A DNA stretch of 64,000 nt from Prunella strophiata (lineage: Eukaryota > Chordata > Aves > Passeriformes > Prunellidae), in assembly GCA_036583965.1 (NCBI GenBank), contig JAZBQD010000031.1, positions 1,273,150 through 1,337,149 of the forward strand. Direction: 5' to 3'. Below the pieces are notes generated by a model. That model made no database searches, was not told the DNA's origin, and saw nothing but the letters and a program-made list of their open reading frames with translations. Shown in pieces: positions 11,095-23,800 of the stretch. Within the stretch, counting starts at the first letter, position 1, and every line of letters begins with the position of its first letter. The position numbers and the translations under genes are program-made.

Positions 11095-12370
11095 GCCCTG
11101 GCCTTGTGACTGTAAATGTTATTATTGTAAATTATTAATGTAAATTATTAGTGTGAATTATTATTGTAAATTATTATTGTAAATTTAGGTTATCTGCTGC
11201 TGTGCTCTGGTGTCCAAATCTTGGTGTCAGGTCACCCCCAAACCTCAGCTCCAGGTCAGGAAAACGCAAGGAGCGAGGGTGAGGATAAAGGACAGCAGGT
11301 CTGTCACTAAGGGAAAATATATGTAAATTCTAGTGTAAATGAAATTGTAAATATATTGTAAATAGGGATATGCTGCTGTGATCTGGTGACAAATCGTGGT
11401 GTCAGGTCATCTCACAAGCCCAGCTCCAGGTCAGGAAAGAAAAAAACGCAGGGGAGCGAGGGTGAGGATAAAGGACAGCAGGTCTCACTAATGTAAAATT
11501 ATTGTGAAATGATTATTGTAAATTATAATGTAAATTCATATTGTAAATTTAGGTATCTGCTGCTGTGGCTCTGGTGTCCAAATCCTGGTGTACAGGTCAC
11601 TCCCAACCCCAGTTAAGGAGAAAACGCAGGAGGCGAGGGTGAGGATATAAGGACAGCAGGTCTCACTAAGTAAAATATTCTTGTAAATTACTATTGTAAA
11701 GATTAATTGTTAAAGATAATTGTAAATTTATAATTGTTAAATTATTAGTGTAAATTACTAGTGTAAATTAGGTACTGTGCTGTGCTCTGGTGTCCAATCG
11801 TGGTGTCAGGTCACCCCAAAACAAGCCCAGGTCAGGAAAACAAGGGCGAGGGTGAGGAAAAGGACAGCACGTCTCACTAATTGTAAAATATTATTGTGAA
11901 TTACTATTGTTAACTTTATAATGTAAATTATAATTGTAACTTTAGGTATATGCTGCTGGGTGCTCTGGTGTAAAATATGTGGTCAGGTCACCCCCAAAAC
12001 CCAGTAAGGAAAACGCAAGGAGATGAGGGCGAGGAGGATAAAGGACAGCAGGTCTCACTAATGTAAAATATTATTGTAAAATTATATTGTAAATTATATT
12101 GTAAAATTATTATTGTAAATTATTAGTGTTAAATTATTATTGTCAATTAGGTATCTGCTGCTGTTGCTATGTGTCCAAATCGTGGGTGCAGGTCACTCCC
12201 AAACCCGCTCCAGGTCAGGAAAATGCAGGGAGTGAGGGTGAGGGGATAAAGAGACAGCAGGTCTCACAATTAAAATATTTGTAAATATTATGTAAATGAT
12301 AATGTGTAAATTAGATTGTAAATTAGTATTGTAAATTTAGGGTATTGCTGCTGTGCTCTGGTGTTCAGGT
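11095..12370 (+). repeat. ~190-bp tandem repeat with inner ATTATTGTAAATT runs, copy 1
   Basis: About seven units marked by GCTGCTGTGCTCTGGTGTCC, GGTCAGGAAAACGCAAGGAG and GGACAGCAGGTCTCACTAA. Each is followed by a variable number of 12-bp ATTATTGTAAAT subunits. Many single-base indels. Confidence 0.93.
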
Positions 12371-12424
12371 CACCCCACAGCCCCCAGCCCCAGGTCAGGA
12401 ACACAAGGAGCGATGGGTCGAAGG

Positions 12425-12850
12425 ATAAGGACTAGAGCTTCTCCCTCCCAGTGCTGAACTCGCTGTTCTCAACCCCTTTTTCCTCCCTGAGGGTTTTTTG
12501 GATTCCCACACGGCCGGGGAGGCTGGGCTGGCTTTTGAGGGAAAAAGGGAGCAAAGGGAGCTTTCTGAGTACTTTTACCTGAGCGAAGCCGCTCTTGTCC
12601 GATAACCGGGCCGGCATCAACAATCACCAAAATAATTATTACAAAGTACCCAAAAGTAATATTTTCTCATTCGGGTAAAACCTCCCGGACAATATGAAAC
12701 TGTTGTTTCGAGCCATAAATTCCCCAGGGAGGGGAGGGGGAGGAGCTGTTGCAGTTTGGCCTGTGAGAAGGAGAAAAGGAGCAGGCCCCTCTTGAGGGCG
12801 AGGCCGCGGACTTGGGAGTCGGAAATTCATTCTTCATGATGTGGAGTGGG
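12425..12850. other. Unique non-coding stretch, candidate conserved element
   Basis: It contains CACCAAAATAATTATTACAA and ACCCAAAAGTAATATTTTCT, AT-rich homeodomain-like sites in otherwise GC-richer sequence. The counterpart is 30946-31340. Nothing coding is seen. Confidence 0.3.
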
Positions 12851-13435
12851 AGGCTGTGAAAAATGCATATTACATGATTGGCTTTTTGCAAATATTATAT
12901 GTATCATGTTGTATTAATTTTGTAGTGCTCTATTGATGTTTTAATAATATAGTAAATGTGGTGTTATAGTTAAATTGTGTTTTTTTGTAATTAAAGTAGA
13001 GACTATGGATGTAAGATTTTTTTACAGGAGGAATGGGGTATTCACACAGGGATAGCAGCCACAGGGCACCCAGATCTTCCAGGGAAGAGAGAATTTATGA
13101 CTCTTATTAGAAAGAACTAAATTCTCCCTGCATTGCTGAGACTGTGAGACACCGAGAGACTGAAAGTGAGAAGATGACAAAAACCAGATGAAAACCTTGT
13201 TTTTAAGTGGAATTTATGCATCATGCATGGGGTATATGAATATGCAACAGGTTATTGCTTTTAAGGGTTAATCCTCTGTTAAACGGGTGTGCTTTTGGGG
13301 ATTGATTAGCCCAGGAGGGCACCCGGACCAGTTCACAACTCTTTGTTTTTATTGTCTCGTATTGTCCTATCTAAACTGTTCAAATTTTATTTACTCTAAT
13401 TATTTCTATTAAACTTTTAAAAATTAAAAAAAAAA
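12851..13435 (+). mobile_element. Probable ERV LTR, family D
   Basis: TTTATGCATCATGCATGGGG followed by TATATGAATATGCAACAGG, and a T-rich end with TTCTATTAAACTTTTAAAAA look like LTR promoter and end regions of avian ERVs. Boundaries are uncertain. The second copy (31340-31775) is cut off at TTAATCCTC, where the long minisatellite begins. Confidence 0.5.
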
Positions 13436-13514
13436 AACCCCAAGTGATTGGCGTTTTTCACAGAGGCAAATCTTGTGATTTATTGGCAGCACAAGCAGCA
13501 GCTGCCTTCCAGCA

Positions 13515-13930
13515 GAGCCGTGCACGCAGGGCCTGACTGAAACGCCCTCCTGGGCCTCTGGAGGCAGATCAGAAAATTTCCTACCTCACCTCAGATAAAA
13601 ACCTTTCACTTCCCCTGTGTGATATTTTTGTGCCCAGAGAGGCAAATCCTTCCTTGCTGATCTCTGGAGGATTTATTATTTTTTTTTTGTCTACAACAAG
13701 AAGCTGCTTTTTGAACTATTCAGGCAGGCAGGGCCTGACTGAAACGCCCTCCTGGGCCTCTGGAGGCAGATCAGAGCCCCACAGGAAAATTTCCTACCTT
13801 GCCCCAGATAAAAATCTTTCACTTCCCCTGTGTGATATTTTTGTGCCCCAGAGAGGCAAATCCTTCCTTGCTGATTCTCTGGCGGATTTATTATTTTTTT
13901 TTGTCTACAACAAGAAGACTGCTTTTTGCA
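13515..13930 (+). repeat. Two-copy ~204-bp tandem duplication
   Basis: GCAGGGCCTGACTGAAACGC at 13526 and 13730; both copies run through CTTCCCCTGTGTGATATTTT and GTCTACAACAAGAAG. Absent from the second copy of the block. Confidence 0.93.
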
Positions 13931-14104
13931 ACGATTTCAGCGCAGGAAAACAACCAGACCTACCAGAAATCACGGCTGTGATAAATCACACCACCGATAG
14001 TCACAGCTGTAATTCTGCTGAGGGGTTTTGATAACCCCTTCCAGGCAATTTGTAATCAATCCAAGGCTGTCTCTGTCTCTTCTCTATCACCTCACCACTC
14101 CTTT

Positions 14105-14575
14105 AGGGTTTAACAACTTCCTGCCTTTTAGGGGTTTTTTTAGGGTACAAACTCTGCCTTTTAGGGGGTTTTTTTAGGGTACAAACTCCTGCCTTTTAGG
14201 TTTTTTTAGGGTACAAACTCCTGCCTTTTAGGGGTTTTTTAGGGTACAAACTCCTGCCTTTTAGGGGTTTTTAGGGTACAAACTCCTGCCTTTTAGGGGT
14301 TTTTAGGGTACAAACTCCTGCCTTTTAGGGGTTTTTTAGGGTACAAACTCCTGCCTTTTAGAGTTTTTTTAGGGTACAAATTCCTGCCTTTTAGGGGTTT
14401 TTTAGAGTACAAACTCCTGCCTTTTAGGGTACAAACTCCTGCCTTTTAGGGGTTTTTTAGGGTACAAACTCCTGCCTTTTAGGGGTTTTTTAGGGTACAA
14501 ACTCCTGCCTTTTAGAGTTTATTAAGGGTACAAACTCCTGCCTTTTAGGGTTTTTTTAGGGTACAAACTCCTGCC
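14105..14575 (+). repeat. GGGTACAAACTCCTGCCTTTTA minisatellite, short allele
   Basis: About 15 units of GGGTACAAACTCCTGCCTTTTA, mostly separated by GGGGTTTTTTA spacers of variable length. Unique sequence is on both sides. Confidence 0.97.
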
Positions 14576-14878
14576 TTTCTGAGCAACCAGCAAGGAAATC
14601 CAGCAGAAACAAAAATCAGGTTTCAGTGATGATCCAGACTGCAAATGAGCCCCGTTTTTTGGGCACTCCCCAGCTGTGGCCCAGTGTTGCTGCTCTCCCC
14701 AGTGAGCCCTGCCCAGCTGCTGTCTGCAAATGCATTGATCTGTTTTCAAAGCTAAAGAGCCAATTATGGTCTCATAGCCTGCAGAATGTGTTTTGTATTT
14801 CCACTTAGAGGACTCCATTTCCACAGCACTGCCTAATTGAGGATTGACTGCAGCTTGTTCTGCTTCCCATATTTCTCT

Positions 14879-14914
<36 letters not shown>

Positions 14915-15164
14915 TTTGTTTTTTTTTTTTTTTTTTTTTGGATGAGTTCCCTGCTAGGAATTCTCAGCAGGGTTGTTTTGGTGCTGCTGTGGGAGGGAGG
15001 AGGCAGCTGATGACTCAAAAGGCCAACCAAGAAACTGTGATGTTCTTCTGCACCACAGATGACAATAAGTCAACTTTTTCCATGAGCAGTTTTAAACTAA
15101 AAGAGATTTAGATTAAATATTAGAGGAAAAAATCCTTCCCTGTGAGGGTGGGGAGGGCCTGGGC
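14576..15164. other. Unique stretch with a T-run
   Basis: Non-coding. A ~58-base T-rich run with one G lies at 14882-14940. Absent from the second copy of the block. Confidence 0.7.
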
Positions 15165-15335
15165 TGGAATTCCCAAAGCAGCTGTGGCTGCCCCTGGATC
15201 CCTGGAAGTGTTCAAGACCAGGCTGGACAGAGCTTGGAGCCGCCTGGGATGGTGGAAGGTGTCAGGGTTGGAACTGGATGAATTTTAATGTCTCTTTCCA
15301 CTCAAACCATTCTGGAATTCCATGAACTCTGCCAT
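15165..15335 (+). mobile_element. CR1 LINE 3' end, plus
   Basis: GCTGTGGCTGCCCCTGGATC, CCTGGAAGTGTTCAAGACC, then CTTTCCACTCAAACCATTCT. Confidence 0.85.
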
Positions 15336-15882
15336 TTAAATGTCAGTATTTCACCTTGGTGTGATGAACAGGAGTCCTCCCCTCCCTTCAGACCTGAAAA
15401 CTGCAGAGCGAGGTCGGGCTCCGAGGAGATTTTAACCAGCCCCAAGAGTTAAGGAAAAACTTAATTTTGGTTGATTTACCTCTTAAATTCTGCAAAATCC
15501 AACCTGGAATTAGGGAGATTAGCTTGGAGTCGCGGCAGCAGCCAGTGACTCGTCTCACACGCTGCTTTGATGGTGGCGTCAGGTATTCCTTTGATGTGAT
15601 CCTCTTCATTCACAAGGAATTCTCCACAGCTCCCTCGGCACTCAAGTGGGAAATAAAAGCTTTGCTGGCTGGGTGACTCCCAGTCAAGGTGCTGGGCTAG
15701 AAGAGCTCCCTCCAGTCCTCTTCTCTCCACCATCACTTTGGGTTTCTGCGAGTTCTGAAGGAATCCCCACTCCCTGTTCCTTTCCAGACTGCAGCAAAAG
15801 CCATTTTCCCTCCAGGATTCCCTCGTGGCAAACCCACTGGAAATTCGCTTCATTGTGGCAGGGTCTTGTTTTACCCCATCTC
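15336..15882. other. Unique non-coding sequence
   Basis: No exon or repeat recognised. Absent from the second copy of the block. Confidence 0.6.
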
Positions 15883-16508
15883 TGTCAGAACCCAGGCACA
15901 TCCCTCTGGCTGCCTGGGTGGCTCCAGCCCCTGGCAGGGGCTCAGAGCCCTTGGCACAGAGCCCAAGACCCCTGTGCCTTTGATCCTGAGCCATGGAAAA
16001 GATTACCAACCTTATATCAAGAGCTGCAAGCCACAAAAATTAAGTAGAGTAAGAATTAGTTTCTCACAGGGCGAAGATATAGAATTGTGGGGTTTTTTGG
16101 AGTAGGGGTTCAGGGGTCAAGATAGAGGAATTTGGGTGTGTTCTGTCCTTCTTTCTCCTTCTTCACAGCCTCCATCTTCTGGGTGATGGTGGCACTTTTG
16201 GATTGGTTTTAGAGTAGAGTTGGACTGTGTAACATGGGTGATGGGTATTGGAAAATAACTGTTAAATAATGTACAGGTAGTTTTTAGTGTAAAAAGATAA
16301 CACTGCCCCAGAGGTGGGCAGTGTGCCTGGGACTGACCTGCTGAATGGACTTCAGCAGGCCAGGGGAAAAATTTGTTAGATAAGAAATAATAAACAGCCT
16401 TGAAAACTGCACAAGAAGAGTCCTGACTCCTTCTTTGGTTTCTCAGGCCAGAACACAGAGACTTTCTGACTTGATCGAAGTCATCTCGAGCTACAGAGAG
16501 ACCCAACA
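15883..16508 (+). mobile_element. Solo LTR, family A
   Basis: Begins TGTCAGAACCCAGGCACATC and ends GAGAGACCCAACA, 626 bp. The internal markers are as in the other family A copies. No convincing target-site duplication. Confidence 0.88.
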
Positions 16509-16740
16509 AGTATCTCCTTCCTCCTGACGCCCGTTTTTCAGTGAGGAGGGGTTGTTCTGCCCTCGAGCTCTCTGAAGGAGAACCTGGAATCTCGGGATTC
16601 TGTTCTGCCTTCCAAGCCCAGCCCTGGGTCTGCCTGCCCGAGGTGGATTCCTGGGAGGGCTCCAAACCAAGGCTTGGCGTCCCACAGAGGACCTGCCAAC
16701 TGCCACCAAAACCTGGGGGACACTCAAAGTGCTGTCCCTG
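16509..16740. other. Non-coding sequence between two LTRs
   Basis: No family recognised. The counterpart is 36867-37097. Confidence 0.5.
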
Positions 16741-17430
16741 TTGAGGATATTTTGAGATGGAGGAGTTTTTGCATGGCCATATTCAACAGATGCACAATCC
16801 AGCCTGCTTGTAACAAGGATAATGGGCATGTTCAAAAAAAAAGAGACGAGGTACAAAGGTAATGGACATGTTCAAGAGACGAGGTAACAAAAGATAATGG
16901 ACATGTTCAATAAAATACCTTGAATACAGCATTACCTTGAAAAGGATACAAAAGAAGCGGTCCATCAGCAGTTTGTCAGAAAGCTGAGAAAGTGAAAAAA
17001 AAAAAGTAAAGGATGGCCAGACGACCACAGCAAGGCGTGAAAATCGGGTGATCCAATTCAATTCTATTTTAGATGCACGAACAGCTGGGATTAACCAATC
17101 GTGTATTAGCTAGAGACGCGTGAACAGTAGAAACTTGTTTATAAATAGAGCCTTTTTAGGATATCCATTTGGGCTTCACTTGATCGTATTGATTACGTGG
17201 CGTGATGTCCCTTTTCTGATCCTCGGCACCGCACTGTCCCCCTGCTCCAGGGATCCGGCTGGATTCCCCCTTCCCAAAAGGTGGAGAACACCAACGCTTT
17301 TTCGGGGAAGGCACCCAAAAGGATTTTTGGGAAGGCACAGCGACGTGTCCGTGGAAAAGAAGCACCAGAAGATCCTTGTGGGAGTGGGAGGCTGGTCAGC
17401 ACCTGAAACGCGGCACCTGCGCTGCTGAAT
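16741..17430 (+). mobile_element. Probable solo LTR, family F, with CCAAT and TATA boxes
   Basis: Counterpart of 37098-37818. CCAAT is at 17095 and TATAAATA at 17150-17157. It has about three TTCAAGAGACGAGGTA-type repeats upstream. Confidence 0.6.
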
Positions 17431-18048
17431 AATCAGCACAGAGGAGCCTGAGCAGCAGCAATTACCTGCAGCTTAAGGGATATTAGAGGGCAGATCCTCG
17501 ATAAACAGGCAGATCTCACGGAATTTCCTTTCTCTCCCCGCGATAATCCCCTGTATTGAGGATAATGGCATATTTGCCGGAACACTCGGCATTAAAAATG
17601 AGAGAGGCTGGGATCGTCACTGGGGAGAGGCAAACGGGGAGTGTAATTTATTATTTACTGTTTCGTTCCTTTCAGGTGTGTTTTTTCACCTGGTTCTGCA
17701 AGGCTCATCGCTGGCACAGGAGACTTTTAAAACTCTTCAAACAAGCTGTCCCACTTCTTTAATGGCACGGAGAATCCTAAACCTCACAGAAACCTCTGGG
17801 AGCTGGCCACACAAAACCATAGAGCAACAGCTGGAAAATAACACCAGCTTTGTTTGCTCAGCGGAAGCGTTCGGTGAAACTCTTCCCTTAAAACCCTCAA
17901 AGAGCACGCCCCAAACGCGGTGTTGGAGTTGGGAAACATCCCACGAAGAGGGTGAGGTGGAAACTGGGGAGCTCTTTGAAGAGTGCAACATCTCAAGGAC
18001 AGGGGAGACCGCGGATTAAAACGTGATTCACAAAAGGCTTTTTGGCTT
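17431..18048. other. Unique non-coding sequence
   Basis: The counterpart is 37819-38427. No exon recognised. Confidence 0.6.
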
Positions 18049-18548
18049 NNNNNNNNNNNNNNNNNNNNNNNNNNNNNNNNNNNNNNNNNNNNNNNNNNNN
18101 NNNNNNNNNNNNNNNNNNNNNNNNNNNNNNNNNNNNNNNNNNNNNNNNNNNNNNNNNNNNNNNNNNNNNNNNNNNNNNNNNNNNNNNNNNNNNNNNNNNN
18201 NNNNNNNNNNNNNNNNNNNNNNNNNNNNNNNNNNNNNNNNNNNNNNNNNNNNNNNNNNNNNNNNNNNNNNNNNNNNNNNNNNNNNNNNNNNNNNNNNNNN
18301 NNNNNNNNNNNNNNNNNNNNNNNNNNNNNNNNNNNNNNNNNNNNNNNNNNNNNNNNNNNNNNNNNNNNNNNNNNNNNNNNNNNNNNNNNNNNNNNNNNNN
18401 NNNNNNNNNNNNNNNNNNNNNNNNNNNNNNNNNNNNNNNNNNNNNNNNNNNNNNNNNNNNNNNNNNNNNNNNNNNNNNNNNNNNNNNNNNNNNNNNNNNN
18501 NNNNNNNNNNNNNNNNNNNNNNNNNNNNNNNNNNNNNNNNNNNNNNNN
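18049..18548. other. Assembly gap, 500 N
   Basis: A run of exactly 500 N, the conventional arbitrary gap size. It joins the end of one copy of the block to the start of the other, so it carries no distance information. Confidence 0.99.
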
Positions 18549-20884
18549 GCACAGGCCATGTCCAAGACCACTCAGATCTTGGGAATTGTTACAATCCAGG
18601 GAAATGAAGGAAAGGAAAAAGATAAATTGGGAAAGTGACATAATGTCCATGTTTGGAAATGTGGATCTTGACCCTCAACTGCTGCCTAATGGAAATTTAA
18701 ACCCAAATATTGGATTTAGGAAGCAAGGAAGCACCCGTGGGGTATGGTTTAACTGGTTTACCTGCTGTCCTGGGGAGGGAATGTTGGGAGGAGGGAAAAT
18801 TGCTTAAAAAAAGGGCTGTGGTGAGGAGAGATCTGCAATTCCAGGGAATGGTGCTGGTGAATGATTTGGTTTGTTCCACCTCACTTTCAAACCTCAAGTT
18901 CACTTTCTTCATCAAAATCCGCAGTCTGCTCTCCGCCTAATTACAGCTTGAAGGCACAGGAGATTAATTCCAATCTGCAGTTCCGGCTGCTTTTTGGGAG
19001 GTGGCAGCTCAGATTGTGGTTTTTAGGCCCCGTCAAGGTTGGTGGGATGAATCATCCTTCCAAACACCCAGGAAAACAGGAAAAAAAAAAAAAAAACCAA
19101 AAAACAAGTCTGGGAGTGTGTTTAAATCAATTATTTGGATATGCTTCAATCCTGTGGATGGCCCTGGTGTTCCCAAATACATGAAAAACCATCAGTTAAT
19201 CTGCTCACAGAAGCAGGAATTTTGCTCCAATCCACATTTGAAATGTCCTTGAGTTGACCAGGGCAGGATAGGAGCAATTTCTCCATGGAAAGGGAAAGGA
19301 AAGATTGGATCTTCACTGCACTGCATGAATCCCCATTCCTGGGAGTGTCTGGAACAAACCTGTGGATGTGGTTTTAATAAGGATCTGTGGCGTGGATTTG
19401 GGCTTCTAAAAGGTCTTTTTCCATCCTTAATGTTTTCTGTGACTTCTGTGATTGGTTGGTTGGAATTTCCTCGAAATGTGATTTTTTGTCCAAAATGCTG
19501 GAGGATTTGTGATTTTTCCAGGCTGATTGTGGAAGGTTCAGAGTTTTGTCCTCAGCGCTCTGGGGTGAATTAAAATCACCGTGCTTTCAATCCCCTTATC
19601 CCCAAAAACTGCAAGTTCTGGAGTCCCAATGCATCAAGACCAAAGAGAGAGAGAGGAGGAGCACATAGGATGCCCAATCTTTTAATTCCCAGCTCCCATG
19701 GATCCATCAAATCCAGAGCATGGGGTTTGATTTCCTTCTCGCTGGTCACAGCAGAAAAGATGGAATTTTAATGTGAGAAAGGAATGAAATTCTGTCTGCA
19801 GGTTTTTCCCACCTTTTCCATGGGACGTGCCCAGGATGTCCACATGATCCAATGAACCTCCCATGAGATCCAGCTGGGATCTAAGGAAGCTTTTCCGTGT
19901 CAAAATTTTCCAGAAATTCCAGAAGGAAAGGGAATGTAGCGCCAGGTGTGGATCCCAAGCAGCAGGAAGCTCGGTCCTGTCCCTTTCCTCCCAGTGCCAT
20001 GGGATAAATTTCAGTTCTGCTGGGTGAAGGTGCTCTGGATCCTCCTCACACTCTTCTCCGTGTCAGAGCCTTGGTGGATGAAGGAATGTGGCCGGGCTGA
20101 GCCTCAAACAGAGGAGGTTGGCTGCCCGAGGGGAGAAATGATAAAATCATTAGAGATCAGATTAATACAAGAATTTGATTCTAAATGTATTTAAGTGCTC
20201 AACAGTCCCTTGGATTTTTGTGGGCATTTAATGCCTCAACACCTTTTCAATCTAACTGGGTTGAGTGGAAGATTTTATTCCTGCTCTGATCTCATTATAG
20301 GGACAAATAATCATCAATCAAAACATTTTCCCTTTTTCTGGCCCTTCCTGACAACACAGCCTGGCAAAGCCCAGCAGGAGCCAGGGTCCAAACTTGGGAT
20401 TTTTGCTTTTGGGAAGAGCCTGGTGTAGTTCACAGAGGTCCCCTGGATGGTCACTGGAGGAATTATGATAGGATTTGTCTCTCCTTGACACAAAAAAAAC
20501 CCCTAAAACAACAGTTTTCCTGCAAAACTGCCCCAAATCCAGGTGGATTTCCCTGAGCAGTGGTGTGGGAGATGTGGGTATTGTGGGGAAGATCCCTTCT
20601 CTCCTAACCCCTTCCTCTTTCCACAGTTTTTAAATTTTCCTGGATGCAGCTGGGGTGGGATTTGGGGCACATCCATGTCCCATCCCCTGGGAGATCACCT
20701 CCCTGCAAGGCAATTCCCACTGGAATTCTCTCATGGAAAAGGTAGAGAGACTCAGCAACCTTCCTCCCCCACTCCTGGCTTTGTCCAGGCTGTGATTCCA
20801 GGATCATGCCTTTTTTTATGGAAACCTGTGTGGCTTCAGCCCCATGAGGATTTGGATTTTCCATCCTGGTCCTGCTGGTTTATG

Positions 20885-21110
20885 GCCAGGATTGTTTATT
20901 TGTGTTTTCCCTTCCCTGGGAAAAACATGATCTGGAATTGTTAGGCTGGGACGTTCGTCCAAACCATGGAGTTCCAATAATTTCCCCCAGCACTTCCCCC
21001 CCCCCCCCCAAAGGCCACCATGGGTCCATGTCCCCAAGTGGATTTTAAACACCCCTCCAGGGATGGGGACTGGGCAGCTGTGCCAGGGCTGGACAACCCT
21101 TCCTTCCAGT
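20885..21110 (-). mobile_element. CR1 LINE 3' fragment, minus (second copy)
   Basis: Same element as 2386-2600, with many single-base indels and an additional run of C at about 20997-21010. Confidence 0.72.
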
Positions 21111-21774
21111 GAAGAATTCTTCTCCTGATAGCAGTTTAAATCCAGTCCTCTAATCCCCCAATCCAAGCATTCCAAGCTTTCCTGATCTCTTTCTTGGATC
21201 CTTTCTCTGGTCCAAGGAGTTTGTGGTCGCTGGGTTGTTGCACTGGTGGATCCTCCTCAATGAATTAACCCATGGATCTGCTGGGAAACCACGGTTGGGA
21301 GATCCAGAGGGAGATCCTGGAGGTTCTCCTCATCTCCATCTAGATGGGATCACCAATAATTTGACTGGGTAATCATTTACCTGCAGATCTCCCATCCTAT
21401 CACCCAACCAGTTTCTCCTAAAAATCCCAACAGTTTTGCCATCAAAACCCTCTTTGTCTTTTCTCCCGCTTCATTCTTCATTCATCTGCACCTTTTGGCA
21501 CAAAAACCCACCAGGGGTCACAGCGAAACCATCATGGTGACAACCCCCCGGGGACCCACCATGACTTCCCAAAGATCCCAAAAAAGCGTTCCCAGCGGAT
21601 CCTGACCCTCAGCAGCTCGGATGCAACCGGAAGAGCTTCCAAACAGCCCCCAGACTGAAATGGCATCAGATTGTTTGGGACTCGTGTCACTCTGGCTCCC
21701 TGTTTTTGGAAACCCCTCTGGATGGTTGGAACCCAGAGCACCTCCCCTCCTGTCCTCTCCTCCACCCCCAAGAG

Positions 21775-22345
21775 TGGCTCCAGGAGAGCTGGAGAGGGAC
21801 CTGGGACAAGGCATGGAGGGACAGGGCACAGGGAATTGGGTGCTTCCTGCTGGAAAGGGGAGATTGGATGGGATTTGGGAATGAATTCCGGGCTGGGGCC
21901 AGTTGGAAGGAGCGGGGCTGTGGAATTCCAGAGAAGCGGTGGGAAATTCCCTGGATCTTCTGGAAGGTCCAAGGCCATGCTGGACAGGGCTTGGAGGCAC
22001 CTGGGACAGCAGGAGGGGCAGGGGTGGAAGTGGCGGGATTTGAGGTCCCCCTCCACCCAACCCACCATGATTCCATGGAATGGAGGGACAGGAGACAGGA
22101 AATGGCTTCCTGCTGGGAAAGGGGAAGATTTGGCTGGGATTTGGAAGGAATCCTGGCTGGGCTGGAATGCCCCTGGATCCCTGGAAGCATCCAAGGCCAT
22201 GCTTGGACAGGGCTGGAGCACCCCAGGACAGCGGGAGGTGCAGGGGTGGAAGTGGCGGGATTGGAGGTCCTTCCCACCCAACCATTATGCCATGATCCCA
22301 TGAGCCATGATCCCTCTGAATCCATGATCCCATGATGGCCATGAC
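21775..22345 (+). mobile_element. Tandem CR1 3' ends (second copy)
   Basis: Counterpart of 3225-3840. It lacks the expanded GGAAT tract, and the CATGATCC tract is shorter and broken. Confidence 0.78.
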
Positions 22346-22587
22346 CAATGGTTGGGAGCTCTCCAGACAGCCTCCCCCAGCACAGCTCCCCCGAGGACAC
22401 TCACACGGGGCCCTGCTGTCACCACCGGGGGCAGCTCCAGCTCCTCCGTGCCGCGTTCCCGCGTGGATACGGAGCGTCAGCTCTGGGCGCAGAGCCTTGG
22501 CGGGCTGGGCTTGGGAGGCCTGGCCCAGCTGGGACGGACCCGGGCTTTGGGAAGGCTCGGGGATCGGCAGGAGAGGGATCAATCTGG

Positions 22588-23800
22588 GAGGGGGGAGAGG
22601 GAGTAGAGGGGAGAGGGGAGAGGAGACCTAAGGGGGGACAAGGAGAAGGAAAAATAGGGGAAAGGAAAGGAAAGGGAAATGGCGGAAAGGGAAGGGAAAG
22701 GGAAAGGGAAGAAAAGGCGAAAGGGAAAGGCGAAAGGGACAGTTGGGAAGGGGAAAGGGGAAAAAGGGGAAGGATGAGGGAGAGAGGAGGGCAAGGGGGG
22801 GAAAGGGGGAAGGAGGGAGGGAAAAGGAGAGTCAGAGGAGGGAAAGGGGAAGGGGGAGCCAGGGGAGAAGGAAAGGGGGGGATGTGAAGACAAGGGGGGA
22901 ATGTGGGAAGGGGGAAGCGGGTGAAGGAGGAAAGGGGAAGGGTGAAGGGGGAAGGGGGAAAGAGGGAAAGCGGGGAAGGGAAGGGAAAGGGGAAGATGGG
23001 AGATGGGACAAGAGAGAAGGGGAAAGGGAAAGGCGGAGGAAAGGGGAAAAGGGATGGGAAGGAAGGGGAGAAGGGGAAGGGGGAAGAGGAGAGAGGGAAA
23101 AGGGGGGACAGGGGGAAGGAAACGGAGAAGGGAAGGTGGAAGGAAGGGAAGGCAAGGGAGAGGGCAAGGGGAGGGAAGGAAGGGACGGAAGGAAAGCGGA
23201 AGGAGGATGGGTAAGGAAGGGAAGGAAGGAAGGGAAGGGGAAGGAAGGAGCGGAAGGGAAGGAAGGGAGAAAGTGAGAGAAGGAGGAAGGAGAAAGGGGA
23301 AAGGCGGGGATGGGGGAAAGGGAAGAATGGGAATAAGAAGGGAGAAGAGCGATAAGGGGGAGGGGAAAGGGGAGGAGGAGAAGGGAAAGAGGAAAGGAGG
23401 AGGGCGGGGAAAAGGGGAAAGGGCAAGGGGGGGGGTGGGGGGGGAGGGAAAGGGGGGAAAGGGAAAGGGGGATAGGGGAAAGGGGGAGGGAAGGGCGGAA
23501 GAGGAAGAAAAGAAAGAAAAGGAAAAAAGGGGAAAAGAAAAAAAAAAAAAGAAAAGGAGAAGGGGAGAAAGAAAAGGGAAAAAAAAGGAAGGGAGAGCGA
23601 AAAGAGAAGGGAAGAGAGAGAGAGTAAGACGAAGAGTGGAAAGAGAAGAGAAGAAGAGAGAGGAAGAGAAGAGAAAAGAGGGAAGGGAGAAAGAAGAGGA
23701 AGAGAATGGAGAGAAGAGAGAGAGGAAGAGAAGAGAAATGAGAAGAGAAGAAACGAGAAGAGGAAAGAGAGTGGAAGAGAAGAGAAGAGAGAGAACAGCT
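22588..23800 (+). repeat. Polypurine tract, second copy
   Basis: Essentially identical to 4087-5300, with only a base or two of run-length difference seen (for example near 23450), while the flanks of the two copies differ every few tens of bases. It ends earlier and abruptly at ACAGCTGAG. Confidence 0.97.

Larger units (their letters stand above)
1..18048. repeat. First copy of a duplicated ~18-kb block (noisy consensus)
   Basis: Almost every landmark here reappears in the same order and orientation at 18549-38427. Pairs include 115 with 18559, the polypurine tract at 4080 with 22590, the LTR at 9039 with 27365, the tandem block at 11095 with 29400, the ATTACATGATTGGCTTTTTG motif at 12869 with 31373, and the gap-side motif at 18030 with 38409. 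Differences are mostly single-base insertions and deletions. The block contains about 2.3 kb absent from the second copy (13273-14100 and 14580-16090). No credible coding sequence is seen. Confidence 0.9.

Noticed and set aside
17784..18807. Open frames spanning the first N gap
   Set aside because: N codons cannot contain stops, so the frames are artificial.
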